A stretch of 64,000 nucleotides of DNA from Salinivibrio sharmensis (GCF_001995985.1 NZ_MUFC01000013.1:1-64000), one strand, 5' to 3'; positions 15,520 through 25,707 are shown, numbered from the stretch's first letter. Made by a program: numbers and translations. The notes: generated by a model not told the origin, from the sequence alone.

Positions 15520-16227
15520 TCAATCACGAATGGTGTCGTGCCTGGCCCACTCCATTATAGTCCAATCTTTTTCTTGCGCGTGCAGGCTTAAGTGTGGGTC
15601 GGGGTTGACGGCAAATGCGTTATCAACTTGCTCGAGAAGTGGCACATCCCAGTGCGAATCACTGTAGCCGTAGGTGTGGCCCACGGTATCGTGGCGGTCA
15701 GAGAGCCACGCCTGCATATAGTCATGTTTGCCACGAAAATCACGCACACAATGAGAAATGGAGCCGGTGTACACCCCATTTATGGTTTCGAGCTCAATCG
15801 CAATCACGGTGTCGAGCTTGAGTAGTTCGCCAATCGGCCTTGCTAAGTGTGCGGCGGTATTAGACACCAGCACACAGTGGTCACCACGGTTACGGTGCCA
15901 TTCAATCCGCTCTAATGCTTGGGGCACTACGACTGGCGCGACCCGTCTATCGATAAAGTCAGTGACCCAGCGCTCAACAGTTTGGGTCGATTGCCCCTTT
16001 ATTGGCGTGAGCTGAACGTGCATGTATTGCTCAAGGTTAATACGCGCTTTTTTGAAATCGAGATAGGCTTGCTTTTCTTGCTCAACCACATTTTGCGGGG
16101 CGAGATCGCGTTGGCAAAGATACTCCAGCCACGCTTGCTTGGTGTCAGTGGCGATAAGGGTTTCGTCGAGATCGAAAAATGCGATGTTGATAGGTGCCGT
16201 CATAGCTAATTGCTGATTGTTTTCCAT
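15520..16227 (-). CDS. HAD-superfamily hydrolase, subfamily IB (phosphoserine phosphatase-like)
   Basis: About 235 aa. Motif I is FFDLDETLIATD (nucleophile Asp), motif II is VLVSNTAAH, and the late motif is GYSDSHWDVPLL with the Mg-binding acidic residues. The helical cap between motifs I and II is of the IB type (SerB-like, also CicA and other phosphatases). The substrate cannot be told from sequence. The start was set at 16227, where AGGATG lies upstream; ATGs at 16236 and 16248 are in frame. It is flanked by its own terminator. Confidence 0.8.
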   Translation of the reverse strand: MENNQQLAMTAPINIAFFDLDETLIATDTKQAWLEYLCQRDLAPQNVVEQEKQAYLDFKKARINLEQYMHVQLTPIKGQSTQTVERWVTDFIDRRVAPVVVPQALERIEWHRNRGDHCVLVSNTAAHLARPIGELLKLDTVIAIELETINGVYTGSISHCVRDFRGKHDYMQAWLSDRHDTVGHTYGYSDSHWDVPLLEQVDNAFAVNPDPHLSLHAQEKDWTIMEWARHDTIRD

Positions 16228-16275
16228 GCTGCTCATCCTAGACAACAACTATGACGATTGGGTTTCAGTGTGCGA

Positions 16276-16302
16276 CAAAAAAGCCTCGGAAGACCCGAGG
16301 CT
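16276..16302 (-). terminator. Rho-independent terminator after yceI
   Basis: On the minus strand AAGCCTCGGG-TCTT-CCGAGGCTT is followed by T6, 27 bp after the yceI stop. Confidence 0.85.
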
Positions 16303-16328
16303 TAATCATGATATCGATTGACGGTGGT

Positions 16329-16898
16329 TTACTGACGAATACCTTCTACGTGCAGCTCCATATCAACATAGGTGGCAGGGCCCATGGTAGGAATACCGAA
16401 GTCTTCAAGTTCAAGACGGGTGTTACCCATAAAGCCTGCGCGGTAGTTGCCCCAAGGATCTTCACCGTGGCCGACCAGTTCCGCGTCGATTTCAATTGGC
16501 TTGGTTTGGCCATGCAAGGTGAGATCGCCTGCAATGGTCATTGAGCCGTCGCCGTTGTCGGTGACCTTGGTGCTTTCAAAGGATGCTTGGCCATATTCGC
16601 CTACATCCAAGAAGTCACCGCTACGAATGTGCTTATCACGCTCAGCGTGGTTAGAATCGACACTGGTTGTATCAATCGTCACCGACACACTTGATGCGCC
16701 AATGTTATCTGGGTCGAATTCAAACTGGCCGTCAAACTGATTAAAGCGACCTTTGATAAAGCTGTAACCCAGGTGTGGCACTTTGAAGTTGACCGAGGCG
16801 TGTGCGCCCTTGGTGTCAATCATATAAGTGTCTGCAAGTGCAGGCCCAGATAAGAGTGTCGCGGCGCTCATTCCCATGGCTAACATGAGTTTTTTCAT
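16329..16898 (-). CDS. yceI: YceI-family periplasmic lipocalin-like protein
   Basis: 189 aa with a signal peptide (cleavage near ALA-DTY). It has the YceI pattern: DTKGAHASVNFKVPHLGYS near the N-terminus, the DKHIRSGDFLDV strand and a DLTLHGQTKPI strand. The family is a lipocalin-like barrel that binds polyisoprenoids such as ubiquinone. It overlaps the cytochrome b561 gene by 4 bp, the same pairing as E. coli yceJ-yceI, suggesting quinone-linked electron transfer. Confidence 0.9.
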   Translation of the reverse strand: MKKLMLAMGMSAATLLSGPALADTYMIDTKGAHASVNFKVPHLGYSFIKGRFNQFDGQFEFDPDNIGASSVSVTIDTTSVDSNHAERDKHIRSGDFLDVGEYGQASFESTKVTDNGDGSMTIAGDLTLHGQTKPIEIDAELVGHGEDPWGNYRAGFMGNTRLELEDFGIPTMGPATYVDMELHVEGIRQ

Positions 16899-17434
16899 TT
16901 CGAGTTTCCTCCGATCATCTTCCGTAACGTGTTGTCTTTATCAATAAAGTGGTGTTTAAGTGCCATAAGTGCGTGGCCGGCGGCCAACACAATCAAGGTA
17001 ATGGCAACGTAGTAGTGTACATCCCCAGCAATGTCTGACTGGTTAGGGAATAGCTCACCAGCGCTTGGCACGGTAAACCAGGTGAAGACATCTATGCCTC
17101 GGCCATCTGAGGTGGAAATCAGATAACCAGAAACGAATAAAATGATGAGCAACAGGTAGATTGTATGATGTCCCGCCGTTGCTGCTTTACGTTCCCACGC
17201 TTTGCCCTCTACATCGGGCATGGTGTGGGTGGCTTTCCACACCAATCTAACCAACGTGGTGAGCGCAAGTAGCAACCCGATTGATTTGTGCCAGTGTGGC
17301 GCGGTTTGATACCAACTGCTGTAATAACTGAGATCGACCATCCAGAGCCCAACAGCGAAAAGGCCGATAATCACAATCGTTGATAGCCAGTGTAGCGTAC
17401 GCATCACCAGATCGTAGCCCGTTTTCGTTGTCAT
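16895..17434 (-). CDS. yceJ: Cytochrome b561 (YceJ/CybB family)
   Basis: About 179 aa with four membrane helices. Conserved histidines for two b haems are visible in RTLHWLS (helix 1), PHWHKSIG (helix 2), VHYYVAI and GHALMALKHHF (late helices). It oxidises quinol or exchanges electrons at the inner membrane. The ATG at 17434 is preferred because GGGGGCG lies 6 bp upstream; an ATG at 17449 is in frame. Cotranscribed with yceI. Confidence 0.88.
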   Translation of the reverse strand: MTTKTGYDLVMRTLHWLSTIVIIGLFAVGLWMVDLSYYSSWYQTAPHWHKSIGLLLALTTLVRLVWKATHTMPDVEGKAWERKAATAGHHTIYLLLIILFVSGYLISTSDGRGIDVFTWFTVPSAGELFPNQSDIAGDVHYYVAITLIVLAAGHALMALKHHFIDKDNTLRKMIGGNSK

Positions 17435-17545
17435 TGTTGTCGCCCCCATTCACTATTCAGACACAGTATATAAGGTGAACGGCAAGACATAACCGGCTCA
17501 CCTTGAACAAGATGTTCGAATAATTCTAACGAACTCTTTACTGGG

Positions 17546-17911
17546 TTACGACTCGTCGGCGGTCCAGCTTAAACTGAGTGAAACAGAATCGGCGAAGCGG
17601 AGTGCGTGGGGCTTATCAATGGTGACTTGCGCATAACGCACCCAATGGTGGTCACGCGCAATGTCTAGTACGCCGGCGACAAGTTTCTCCAGCAATAAAA
17701 AACGACCATTTTCGACATAGTCGATGATTGCTTTAGTGATCACTTTGTAGTTGAGTGCATCATCTACGTTGTCTTCTTCACACGCTTTGTGGCCGGGATA
17801 GTGGATCTCAACATTGATCACCACATCTTGCTTTTTCTCTTGCTCGTCGGGATTAAAGCCAATGTAGGTGCGTAGGCGCAGGTTGGTTACTTTAATGACA
17901 GCGTCGTTCAT
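17546..17911 (-). CDS. folX: Dihydroneopterin triphosphate 2'-epimerase
   Basis: 121 aa, the FolB/FolX tunnelling fold. The N-terminal INVEIHY and [19 protein letters not shown] blocks and C-terminal [16 protein letters not shown] are family features; DKPHALRFA is the FolB-like catalytic region. Assignment as FolX rather than aldolase FolB rests on its pairing with FolM, 21 bp away. Together they make dihydromonapterin to tetrahydromonapterin. Confidence 0.85.
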   Translation of the reverse strand: MNDAVIKVTNLRLRTYIGFNPDEQEKKQDVVINVEIHYPGHKACEEDNVDDALNYKVITKAIIDYVENGRFLLLEKLVAGVLDIARDHHWVRYAQVTIDKPHALRFADSVSLSLSWTADES

Positions 17912-17932
17912 AATCTTTCCCTGGTCACGAAA

Positions 17933-18631
17933 TTAAATGAGATGGCGTCCGCCATCCAACTTGATGGACTGGCCAGTCATATGCTGACTGGCGAGAATAA
18001 ATTCGCAGGCGTTCACCACTTCCTGCTCACCCGGTACGGTGCCCAAAATCGATTTACGGCGAGCTTTATCACGATAGGCCTCATCATCGCCCTCATTAAA
18101 CATAATTAGCGCAGGTGAAATGCTGTTTACTTTTATGTGTGGTGCGAATTTTTGTGCGAATGAGAGCGTGAGGTTTTCTAGCGCGGCTTTGCTGGTCGCG
18201 TAGGCAGTGTGTTTTGCGCTGCCCTTTTGTGCGACATAGTCGGTAAGGTGAATGATGTCACCTTGCTGCATCCAGCGTGCCGCAGCCGTGTTAATAAGAT
18301 AAGGCGTTTTGGCGTGAATTTGCATCATATTATCGAATAACGTGGCAATATCTTGGCTTTGCGTTTCGCTATCCCACGACGATGCGTTGTGTATGACGGT
18401 ATCGAAGGTCGGATGCATCGCATCGAGCGACTCGATAAATGCGTAAACGCCCTCATCAGAGGAAAAGTCCGCTTGCAGGCAGTGTGCGCCGCGCGCCCTT
18501 AAGTCCGCCACTTGAGGTCGCTCGGTGCGATAAGATAGGGTCACTTGATGACCTTGATGAAGAAAGTGGCAGGCCAGTGCATAGCCGATACGCTGCCCGG
18601 CGCCAGTGATCAAGAGATGCTTTTTTGTCAC
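17933..18631 (-). CDS. folM: Dihydromonapterin reductase (SDR family)
   Basis: About 232 aa short-chain dehydrogenase. The nucleotide-binding motif is ITGAGQRIGYALA, followed by SYRTERPQ, which suggests NADPH preference. The catalytic region is DYVAQKGSAKHTAYATSKAA (Tyr and Lys four apart), and the C-terminal SISPALI and DGGRHLI fit FolM. The GTG at 18631 was chosen as start because AGAAAGGAAAA precedes it at ideal spacing; the longer frame to 18676 lacks such a site. Divergent from tag. Confidence 0.88.
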   Translation of the reverse strand: MTKKHLLITGAGQRIGYALACHFLHQGHQVTLSYRTERPQVADLRARGAHCLQADFSSDEGVYAFIESLDAMHPTFDTVIHNASSWDSETQSQDIATLFDNMMQIHAKTPYLINTAAARWMQQGDIIHLTDYVAQKGSAKHTAYATSKAALENLTLSFAQKFAPHIKVNSISPALIMFNEGDDEAYRDKARRKSILGTVPGEQEVVNACEFILASQHMTGQSIKLDGGRHLI

Positions 18632-18824
18632 GGGTTTTCCTTTCTGTTTATGGGTGTCATCAACAACACGGAGCAACGGTTCTGTTACGTTTCATAAACT
18701 TATCGCGATCAAAGATAGCGTGATATTCAGTGAAACGATAGCTTTTGCATGGTTAAGTCGCTGATTTCGTGCCACAAGCAACAAAACGGCTGCGTAAATA
18801 TGTATGACAAGGGTGAGGTTAAAG

Positions 18825-19415
18825 ATGGACATTTGCCAATGGGCACAACAAAGCGAGGCTGAGCGGCATTATCACGATACCGAGTGGGGCGTGCCGACAT
18901 TTGATGATCAAGCGATCTTTGAGTTTATTTGTTTAGAGGGCTCACAAGCAGGGTTAAGTTGGCGACTGATTTTGCAAAAGCGTGCGGCTTATCGCGCGGC
19001 TTTCTGCGATTTCGACTTTTACCAACTCGCGAACGTGACCGAACCGAATATTGCTGAGATCATGGCCAACCACGAGATTGTCCGCAATCGCTTGAAAGTG
19101 GCGTCTGTGTTTACCAATGCGAAAGCGGCGGTGACGCTGGTGGAAGAGTATGGATCCTTGGCGAAGGCACTGTGGCAGTTTACTGACGGTGTACCGATTG
19201 TGAATCAGCACCAATCGGATGCCGATGTCGCCACCGCGACCGACGAGTCACGCGCGATGAGTCGCTTTTTGAAAAAGCGCGGGTTTAAATTTGTGGGCGA
19301 GACGATTTGCTATTCGCTGATGCAAGCGCTTGGTATGGTCAATGATCATGTCGTCACGTGTCCGCGCTATCAACCCTGTTGCGAACTGGCTGACTCGGTA
19401 AAAGCCTCGCCTTAG
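18825..19415 (+). CDS. tag: DNA-3-methyladenine glycosylase I
   Basis: 196 aa, close to E. coli Tag (187 aa). Shared blocks are YHDTEWGVP, CLEGSQAGLSWRLIL, KKRGFKFVGETICYSLMQA and NDHVVTC. The family zinc ligands (an N-terminal Cys, His in RHYHD and the C-terminal His/Cys in DHVVTC) are all present. It excises 3-methyladenine from DNA. Start ATG follows GAGG by 7 bp. Its stop overlaps the convergent NlpC gene by 4 bp. Confidence 0.93.
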   Translation: MDICQWAQQSEAERHYHDTEWGVPTFDDQAIFEFICLEGSQAGLSWRLILQKRAAYRAAFCDFDFYQLANVTEPNIAEIMANHEIVRNRLKVASVFTNAKAAVTLVEEYGSLAKALWQFTDGVPIVNQHQSDADVATATDESRAMSRFLKKRGFKFVGETICYSLMQALGMVNDHVVTCPRYQPCCELADSVKASP

Positions 19416-19894
19416 AAATAACGACGGAATTGCCAGAAGCGCGCTTGCCAATAAGGATTGTCTAAGCGTGACACTGTCACACCCTTTGAGGAGGAAGCAT
19501 GCATAAACCGCTGTCCACCCAGAAAGATGCCGACATGGCGAAGGCCGGGGCGAATATGAAAAAACACCAGATCGCCTTGGCGTGCGGATTTATAGTCAAT
19601 GGCATAGCCGGTTTTTGCTTGGCCGTGGGTGGTGCGCGGTAGTGGCGTGGCGAGCGCTTCTTGATAGACGTGCTGCGTATACGCTGAGCAATCGATACCT
19701 TGGTGTGAGGTGCCTCCCCAACGATAAGGTGTGCCTTGCCACTGACGATAAAGTTGAGTGAGTGCCTGGTCTAGCGCGTGGTCGCTAATTGTTTTGTCCG
19801 AACTAGGCATGTCAGCTGTCGTTGCGGCGTCACGCTGCGTCGCACAGCCTGCTAACATCAAGGCTAAAAAAGGTATCACTAAAACATGTTTCAT
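19412..19894 (-). CDS. NlpC/P60-family lipoprotein peptidase
   Basis: 160 aa. A lipobox LMLAGC near residue 18 marks an outer- or inner-membrane lipoprotein. The NlpC/P60 domain shows the catalytic Cys in GIDCSAYTQHVY, His in GLRHVGIFLG and a later polar residue in FMHASSSKG. The family cleaves peptidoglycan stem peptides. The start overlaps the stop of the upstream diguanylate cyclase gene by 4 bp, so they are translationally coupled. Confidence 0.9.
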   Translation of the reverse strand: MKHVLVIPFLALMLAGCATQRDAATTADMPSSDKTISDHALDQALTQLYRQWQGTPYRWGGTSHQGIDCSAYTQHVYQEALATPLPRTTHGQAKTGYAIDYKSARQGDLVFFHIRPGLRHVGIFLGGQRFMHASSSKGVTVSRLDNPYWQARFWQFRRYF

Positions 19895-21120
19895 ACACTG
19901 CCCTTAATGCAGTTACGCCCGGCCTCTTTGGCTTTGTACAAGGCTTTATCCGCTAACTGCAATACCTCGTCGGGGGTGTCGGCTTGCGAGGCATCGGCAT
20001 AGCCAATGCTGACAGTAATATTGACCGGTTTTTTGTCGCTGGCATGTCCGCGCTTTTGCCGGCCTTGCTTGTCATCATGAGGACGAGACTCATCACGCAG
20101 CACTAAGGGGTAATTGGCGATATCCTCACGCAGTGCGTCAAGAAACGGTAAGCAGTGCTCGGTGGTTTTTCCTTTAAACAACAACGTAAATTCTTCGCCG
20201 CCGTAACGAAAGGCACTGGCGCCCCCTTCACAATGCGCCATATGTTTGGCGACAAGCTTAAGAACATCATCGCCTGTTTCGTGACCGTATTTATCGTTAA
20301 ATTTTTTAAAGTGGTCAACGTCGAGCATCGCAAGAGTATATTGGCGGCCTAGATGTTTGAGCTCGTCTTCAAGTGCGCGACGACCGGCAATTTCGGTAAG
20401 CCCATCAATAAAGGCCAGTTGGTGGCTGAGTGATACTTGGTTGGCAATCAATAACACACCCGCCAACGAAAATATCAGCGAAGAAATGAAAGGCACGTTA
20501 AAAAATACGAGGGTTGTGACACCGCATAATACGCTGACAAAAGCGGCATGATCCTCAATGCTATTTTTTCGCAACAGTCGAATGGTGCTGACACAGACCA
20601 AAATAGAAAGCAGCACGATCAGCAGCAGTGGCATGGGGCTCACTGACGTCACTCTTACTAATACCGGGTGTTGATGGAGATAGGAGGACAGCTCACCGAA
20701 TTGCTGCACGAGAAGCGCACACCAACCGATTTCCATACCAATGGCGAGGAAAAAGAACAGGCCAAACCGAGAGGTGAGTTTTTGATCGCGCACGATGATC
20801 ATATACAGCAAGTTAATCGGTAGTGCGACGGTGAGCAGCAAGTACTCCATGTAGGTCGTACCATGATTGAGTGGCGATTGCAGCCGCGTGAGGATCACTG
20901 TGTAGCCCACTAACAAGATCACCACCATCATACCGACGCGGGCGCTTTTGAATAAGTGGCTTAAAAGTAGCGCGGTGAATAACAGAAAATACGGCGCTGC
21001 GTATATTAAGTTGTAATAGGGGGCTAGCGAGGCAATCAAGGGTTGATAGCTCGCGGCAAGCAGCAGTAATAAAACAATGGGGGTCCCCATACGGACCACA
21101 GATGAACGCAAAAACCCCAT
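19891..21120 (-). CDS. Membrane GGDEF diguanylate cyclase
   Basis: 409 aa. About seven hydrophobic segments fill residues 10-235, a 7TM-like sensory module, followed by a GGDEF domain with the active-site motif YGGEEF and the DVDHFKKFND metal-binding region. A GGEEF active site implies c-di-GMP synthesis. No RxxD inhibitory site is seen five residues upstream (EGGASAFRYGGEEF), so product inhibition may be absent. A Lys/Gly/His-rich insertion (HDDKQGRQKRGHASDKK) is inserted late in the domain. Confidence 0.9.
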   Translation of the reverse strand: MGFLRSSVVRMGTPIVLLLLLAASYQPLIASLAPYYNLIYAAPYFLLFTALLLSHLFKSARVGMMVVILLVGYTVILTRLQSPLNHGTTYMEYLLLTVALPINLLYMIIVRDQKLTSRFGLFFFLAIGMEIGWCALLVQQFGELSSYLHQHPVLVRVTSVSPMPLLLIVLLSILVCVSTIRLLRKNSIEDHAAFVSVLCGVTTLVFFNVPFISSLIFSLAGVLLIANQVSLSHQLAFIDGLTEIAGRRALEDELKHLGRQYTLAMLDVDHFKKFNDKYGHETGDDVLKLVAKHMAHCEGGASAFRYGGEEFTLLFKGKTTEHCLPFLDALREDIANYPLVLRDESRPHDDKQGRQKRGHASDKKPVNITVSIGYADASQADTPDEVLQLADKALYKAKEAGRNCIKGSV

Positions 21121-21261
21121 GAAACCTCTTATCTGGTTGAGGTAACACCATTAACTTACCACGGATAGCTTCTTAGGGGATGGCCTGACGCTGAGAATGT
21201 GATAACTGCAATGGTCTAGCTAGTCAGTTTATTTTAATGATTAGATTATCATTTTGGGGAC

Positions 21262-21293
21262 AAAAAGAAAGCCAAGCGATGGCTTGGCTTTCT
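21262..21293 (-). terminator. Rho-independent terminator after rnb
   Basis: On the minus strand AAAGCCAAGC pairs with GCTTGGCTTT (10-bp stem, 4-nt loop) and is followed by CTTTTTG. It lies 45 bp past the rnb stop. Confidence 0.85.
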
Positions 21294-21336
21294 GCGGACA
21301 TTTTGTACCACGGGCGTGGTGAGAGCGAGAACAGGT

Positions 21337-23319
21337 TTATTCGCTCTGTGACGCCTCAGGCAGGGTAAATACCTGAGTCGGCTTGGCCACAATTGAGCGC
21401 GTTGTCTCTTTAATATCGGCAATCACCACTTCTAGGCTATCACCGAGCTTGAACTCAACGTTACCGTCGATAGTCACTGTGCCTGTTTCTTTATCACAGG
21501 CAATGCGGGTTTTGTTATCGATGATCAGCGATGATGGAATAAAGGCAGGTGCCCCGTTTTCCAACAAGCGTACACGCATTCCGGCACGGTTGATGTCAAA
21601 AATCTCCGCGGTATAGCGGGTTTGCGCTTCCACTTCTGGCTTAAGCAAGCGGGTGTATAGCCAGTCGGCGACATCACGCTCTGCCATACGGTGATGTTTA
21701 CGATGACCGGCAAGCTCTTCACCCACGGTATCGGCCGGGGCATTGGCTTCGGTTTCGCCGCGAATAATCGCTTTAAGCAAGCGGTGGTTGATCATATCAC
21801 CGTATTTACGGATAGGTGATGTCCACGTGGCATAGACATCTAAGCCCATTGCGTAGTGTGGTGCTGGCTCATGACCAATCTCGCTGTATGCTTGGAAGCG
21901 GCGCAAGCGGTTATCAAGATAGGTGGTGTCTAGGCTGTTTAACCAGCGACGGAGTGCACTGAAGCCTTCAACGGTGGCGAGGCTTTCGCTGTCCGCCTCG
22001 CCGTCATGCGCTTTTACCAGCTCGACCACATCGTCGAGCTTTTCGCTGTTAAAGCCGGCGTGTGTGTTGAAGATACCAAACCCGAATGCGTCACGAAGCT
22101 TACGACCCGCGCAGATGTTGGCGCTGATCATCGACTCTTCCACGATCCGGTTGGCAATGCGGCGCTGATCGGTGTGGATGGCAATCACGTCGTTGTCTTC
22201 GCTGAGCTCAAAGCGATAGTCAGGACGGTCGGGGAAGGTGACAGCATGCGTCTCACGCCACTCAATGCGTGCAAGTGCAAACTGGTGAAGCTGATGAATT
22301 TGGTCGGCGATGGCTGCTGTTTCTGGCTGCCACGACGCTTGTTCACCGAGTTCGATGTAATCAGACACTTTGTCATACGCAAGCTGACCGTGTGACTGAA
22401 TCCAAGCCGAGAAGAATTCAGCGTCATCGATAATGGTGCCATCAGCATCAATATTGAAGGTGCAGCATAGTGCTGGGCGCTTTTCGTTGGCACGCAGTGA
22501 ACATAAGTCATCACTCAGATCACGCGGCAGCATTGGGATGTTGCGCCCAGGCAAATAAATAGTAAACCCGCGTTCACGCGCGACTTTATCGAGCGCTTCG
22601 TCGGCATCAATGTATGCCGTTGGATCAGCAATGGCCACTGTCAGGGTAAAGCCACCTTCTGCGTTGGCTTGGACGTACAGGGCGTCATCCATGTCTTTGG
22701 TGGATTCGCTGTCGATGGTCACAAACGGCAAATCAGTCAGGTCACGACGCTCTAGCCCTTGCTCCAGTAGTGGCCACTCATCTTTTGGTGCCGGTTCTTG
22801 GTTGGGCAAGTTGTGTTTTGCCAGCGTGACCCACCAAGGGGCTATTTTATCGTCCGAATCAGTGATTTTTTCACTGACCTGGCACATAAAATTGTCATCG
22901 CCTTTCAGTGGATGGCGGATGAGGGACGCGACGACCCAGTCACCTTCTTTCAAGTTGTCTTGCGACAAGCCACGCTGCGTTTTTGCGCGCAGGGCGTCTT
23001 TCATTTGCGGGTGATCGGGAACCACGTTTAGACGGTTACGGATCCACTGCACACGACCAATAAAGCGATCTAAGCTGGCTTCTACCAGCGTATCCGGCTC
23101 AGCCACTTCGCGGTCTTTCTCCGTGCGAACGAAGGCTTCAACACGGTCACCGTGGAGCACTTTCTTCATATAAGGAGGCGGAATGAAAAGGCTGGTCTTG
23201 TCATCAACTTCGAGGAAGCCGAAGCCTTTTTCGGTGGCTTTTACCTGGCCTTCTTTTTTTGGCAAGGTTTCTTGGATCTGTTGCTTTAGCTGTGCTAGCA
23301 GGGGATTGTCTTGAAACAT
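21337..23319 (-). CDS. rnb: Exoribonuclease II
   Basis: 660 aa, slightly longer than E. coli RNase II (644). Order: N-terminal cold-shock domains, the RNB catalytic domain beginning around residue 195 with [18 protein letters not shown] (the Asp cluster that binds Mg), then the [21 protein letters not shown] signature, and a C-terminal S1 domain. It degrades single-stranded RNA 3' to 5'. Monocistronic with its own terminator; divergent from deaD. Confidence 0.95.
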   Translation of the reverse strand: MFQDNPLLAQLKQQIQETLPKKEGQVKATEKGFGFLEVDDKTSLFIPPPYMKKVLHGDRVEAFVRTEKDREVAEPDTLVEASLDRFIGRVQWIRNRLNVVPDHPQMKDALRAKTQRGLSQDNLKEGDWVVASLIRHPLKGDDNFMCQVSEKITDSDDKIAPWWVTLAKHNLPNQEPAPKDEWPLLEQGLERRDLTDLPFVTIDSESTKDMDDALYVQANAEGGFTLTVAIADPTAYIDADEALDKVARERGFTIYLPGRNIPMLPRDLSDDLCSLRANEKRPALCCTFNIDADGTIIDDAEFFSAWIQSHGQLAYDKVSDYIELGEQASWQPETAAIADQIHQLHQFALARIEWRETHAVTFPDRPDYRFELSEDNDVIAIHTDQRRIANRIVEESMISANICAGRKLRDAFGFGIFNTHAGFNSEKLDDVVELVKAHDGEADSESLATVEGFSALRRWLNSLDTTYLDNRLRRFQAYSEIGHEPAPHYAMGLDVYATWTSPIRKYGDMINHRLLKAIIRGETEANAPADTVGEELAGHRKHHRMAERDVADWLYTRLLKPEVEAQTRYTAEIFDINRAGMRVRLLENGAPAFIPSSLIIDNKTRIACDKETGTVTIDGNVEFKLGDSLEVVIADIKETTRSIVAKPTQVFTLPEASQSE

Positions 23320-23670
23320 AACTCGGATCTCGATAAACGGATCGCCACACTATACGGATTCACTGTTTCAAAACCAACCCGTGGCACTAAAATCCTGTGA
23401 CCTGACTTAAGTGCATGGAAAGTGCGGGGAATACCTGCGAATTTCGATGTTTCTGTGAACAAATTGCTATAAACCTGCCCATACGCCGCAAATTTTGTGA
23501 ACTTGTTCAACTTTTTCTGGCTTTTTTGGTGTAAATAGCGCAGAATGCACATCCTTAATGACCGAGGCCCATGGCGCTGGTGACTGTCACTGCATGAAAG
23601 ACAGTGTTGCATGGTTGAGCAGAACGCTTGAGGGGCCCCGTTTCGCTACACTCTATAGATTGGGATCCCA
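23320..23670. other. Divergent rnb-deaD promoter region and deaD leader
   Basis: 350 bp with no gene. It must hold the divergent promoters. The distance suggests a long deaD 5' leader like those of cold-shock helicase genes, and the ACTGTCACTGCATGAAAGACAGT stretch can fold into a small hairpin at about 23583-23605. No riboswitch motif was recognised. Confidence 0.4.
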
Positions 23671-25473
23671 ATGCAAGAATCTGTTACCAAATTTCGCCAG
23701 TTAGATCTGGCCGACACCCTTTTGTCTGCGCTTGACTCAATGGGCTTTGAAACCCCCACTCCTATCCAAGCCGCTTCCATCCCTGTACTTCTCGAAGGCC
23801 GTGATGCACTCGGTAAAGCTCAAACCGGTACGGGTAAAACCGCTGCATTCTCGCTGCCACTGCTGAACAAAGTCGATCTGAGCCAACGTAAACCCCAAGC
23901 GATCATCATGGCCCCGACTCGCGAGCTTGCCATCCAAGTCGCAGCGGAAATGAAGACGCTGGCACAGAACATCAAAGGCTTAAAAGTCCTTGAGATCTAC
24001 GGTGGTGCGTCGATTGTTGACCAAATGAAAGCGCTGAAAAGCGGCGCACACATCGTGGTGGGTACGCCAGGACGTGTGAAAGATTTGATCAACCGCGATC
24101 GCCTGAAGCTTGACGAAGTGCATACCTTTATCCTCGACGAAGCGGATGAGATGCTCAAAATGGGCTTTGTGGACGATGTTACCTGGATCATGGAGCAAGC
24201 GCCTGAGAGTGCACAGCGCATCCTATTCTCGGCAACCATGCCTCCTATCGTTAAACAAATTGTTGACCGCTTCTTGCGTGAACCGGCACGTGTCGACGTC
24301 GCGGGTAGCAACCGCACGGTTGAGAAGGTTGAGCAGCAGTTCTGGGTGGTTAAAGGTGTTGAAAAAGACGAAGCGATGAGCCGTCTGCTAGAAACCCAAG
24401 ACACCGATGCATCTATCGTCTTTGTGCGCACCCGCCAAGACACCGAGCGCTTAGCTGATTGGTTGTCAGCGCGCGGCTTTAAAGCTGCGGCACTGCACGG
24501 GGATATCCCGCAGTCATTGCGTGAGCGCACGGTTGATCACTTAAAGCGTGGCGTGATTGATATTTTGGTCGCGACCGACGTCGTGGCACGTGGCCTTGAT
24601 GTGCCGCGTATCACTCACGTATTTAACTATGATATTCCGTTTGATGCTGAATCTTACATTCACCGTATTGGTCGTACCGGTCGTGCAGGCCGCGCGGGTA
24701 AAGCGATTTTGTTGGTACGTCCTAACCAAATGCGCATGCTGCGCACGGTTGAGCGTGTTACGCAGACCAAAATGGAAGAAATTCAGCTGCCAAACCGCGA
24801 TAAAGTGGCGGAAGCGCGTGTCGCCCAGCTAGCCGGTGAGTTGGCTGAAAAGAAAGACGGCGACGCCATGGCACCTTTCATTGAGTTGATTGAGCAACTG
24901 CAAAACGATATCGACGTAGATGCAACCACCTTGGCGGCGATGCTGCTGCAGCGCCAGCAAGGTAAGCGTCCATTGTTCTACAAAGGCCCTGACCCGATGA
25001 TTGCAGCGATGGAGCGTGAGAAACAACGCCGTGAACGTCGTCGTGACGATCGTCAAAATGGTACTGACCGTCGTGATACCAACCCGGCTGATTGGGATAC
25101 TTATCAGTTGGACGTGGGTCGTGAGCAAGGTGTACAAGTTAAAGATATCGTCGGCGCAATTGCCAATGAGCTTGGCTTAAACAAGCAAAACATTGGCGCA
25201 ATCAAGCTGGCACCAGCACATACATTTGTACAGTTGCCAAAAACCATGCCGAAAGACGTGTTTGCACAATTGCAAAAACTGCGTATTCGCCAAAAAGAGA
25301 CCAACGCACAGCGTGTTGAAGGTCAAGTCATGCGCGAGCGTCGTGGTGGTGACCGCAATGGTGGCGGACGTGGCCGTAATGAGCGTGGACGTGGTGAACG
25401 TCGTTTCAACCGTGACCGCGGCAACGAGCGTCGTGGTAGCGCTGCGCGCGGCGAACGTCGTCAAGCACAGTAA
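23671..25473 (+). CDS. deaD: DEAD-box ATP-dependent RNA helicase DeaD/CsdA
   Basis: 600 aa. All helicase motifs are visible: Q motif FETPTPIQAASIPVLL, Walker A AQTGTGKT, DEAD box LDEADEML, SATMP, and HRIGRTGRAGRAG. After the RecA-like core come a DeaD helical region and the RNA-binding (DbpA-type) domain around residues 480-560. The tail is rich in Arg/Gly (GERRFNRDRGNERRG). The enzyme unwinds RNA in ribosome assembly and mRNA decay, especially in the cold. A strong terminator follows. Confidence 0.96.
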   Translation: MQESVTKFRQLDLADTLLSALDSMGFETPTPIQAASIPVLLEGRDALGKAQTGTGKTAAFSLPLLNKVDLSQRKPQAIIMAPTRELAIQVAAEMKTLAQNIKGLKVLEIYGGASIVDQMKALKSGAHIVVGTPGRVKDLINRDRLKLDEVHTFILDEADEMLKMGFVDDVTWIMEQAPESAQRILFSATMPPIVKQIVDRFLREPARVDVAGSNRTVEKVEQQFWVVKGVEKDEAMSRLLETQDTDASIVFVRTRQDTERLADWLSARGFKAAALHGDIPQSLRERTVDHLKRGVIDILVATDVVARGLDVPRITHVFNYDIPFDAESYIHRIGRTGRAGRAGKAILLVRPNQMRMLRTVERVTQTKMEEIQLPNRDKVAEARVAQLAGELAEKKDGDAMAPFIELIEQLQNDIDVDATTLAAMLLQRQQGKRPLFYKGPDPMIAAMEREKQRRERRRDDRQNGTDRRDTNPADWDTYQLDVGREQGVQVKDIVGAIANELGLNKQNIGAIKLAPAHTFVQLPKTMPKDVFAQLQKLRIRQKETNAQRVEGQVMRERRGGDRNGGGRGRNERGRGERRFNRDRGNERRGSAARGERRQAQ

Positions 25474-25480
25474 AAAGAGG

Positions 25481-25509
25481 AAGCCGGGCAGTGATGCCCG
25501 GCTTTTTTA
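25481..25509 (+). terminator. Rho-independent terminator after deaD
   Basis: AAGCCGGGCA-GTGA-TGCCCGGCTT followed by T6, 8 bp after the deaD stop. Confidence 0.93.
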
Positions 25510-25707
25510 TAACGTGTCTGCGATGTAATGCCTTGTATGCAGGGTATTAACGACGTAGATATGAGGTCTTAAACCACCATGACATTCTGGGGTAAGACCG
25601 ATATAGTTAAGCAGTGAGGTGATACGCGTCACGCCACTGTTTGTCGCTACGCGTGGTGGCGATGGATCGATAAACCACGAGCGTGTTAATGATGAGTTGC
25701 CTCTGTC

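Noticed and set aside
23997-24530. 177-aa antisense frame within deaD
   Set aside because: Lies fully inside the clearly coding helicase gene, with a Ser/Arg-rich residue mix typical of a shadow frame and no ribosome binding site.
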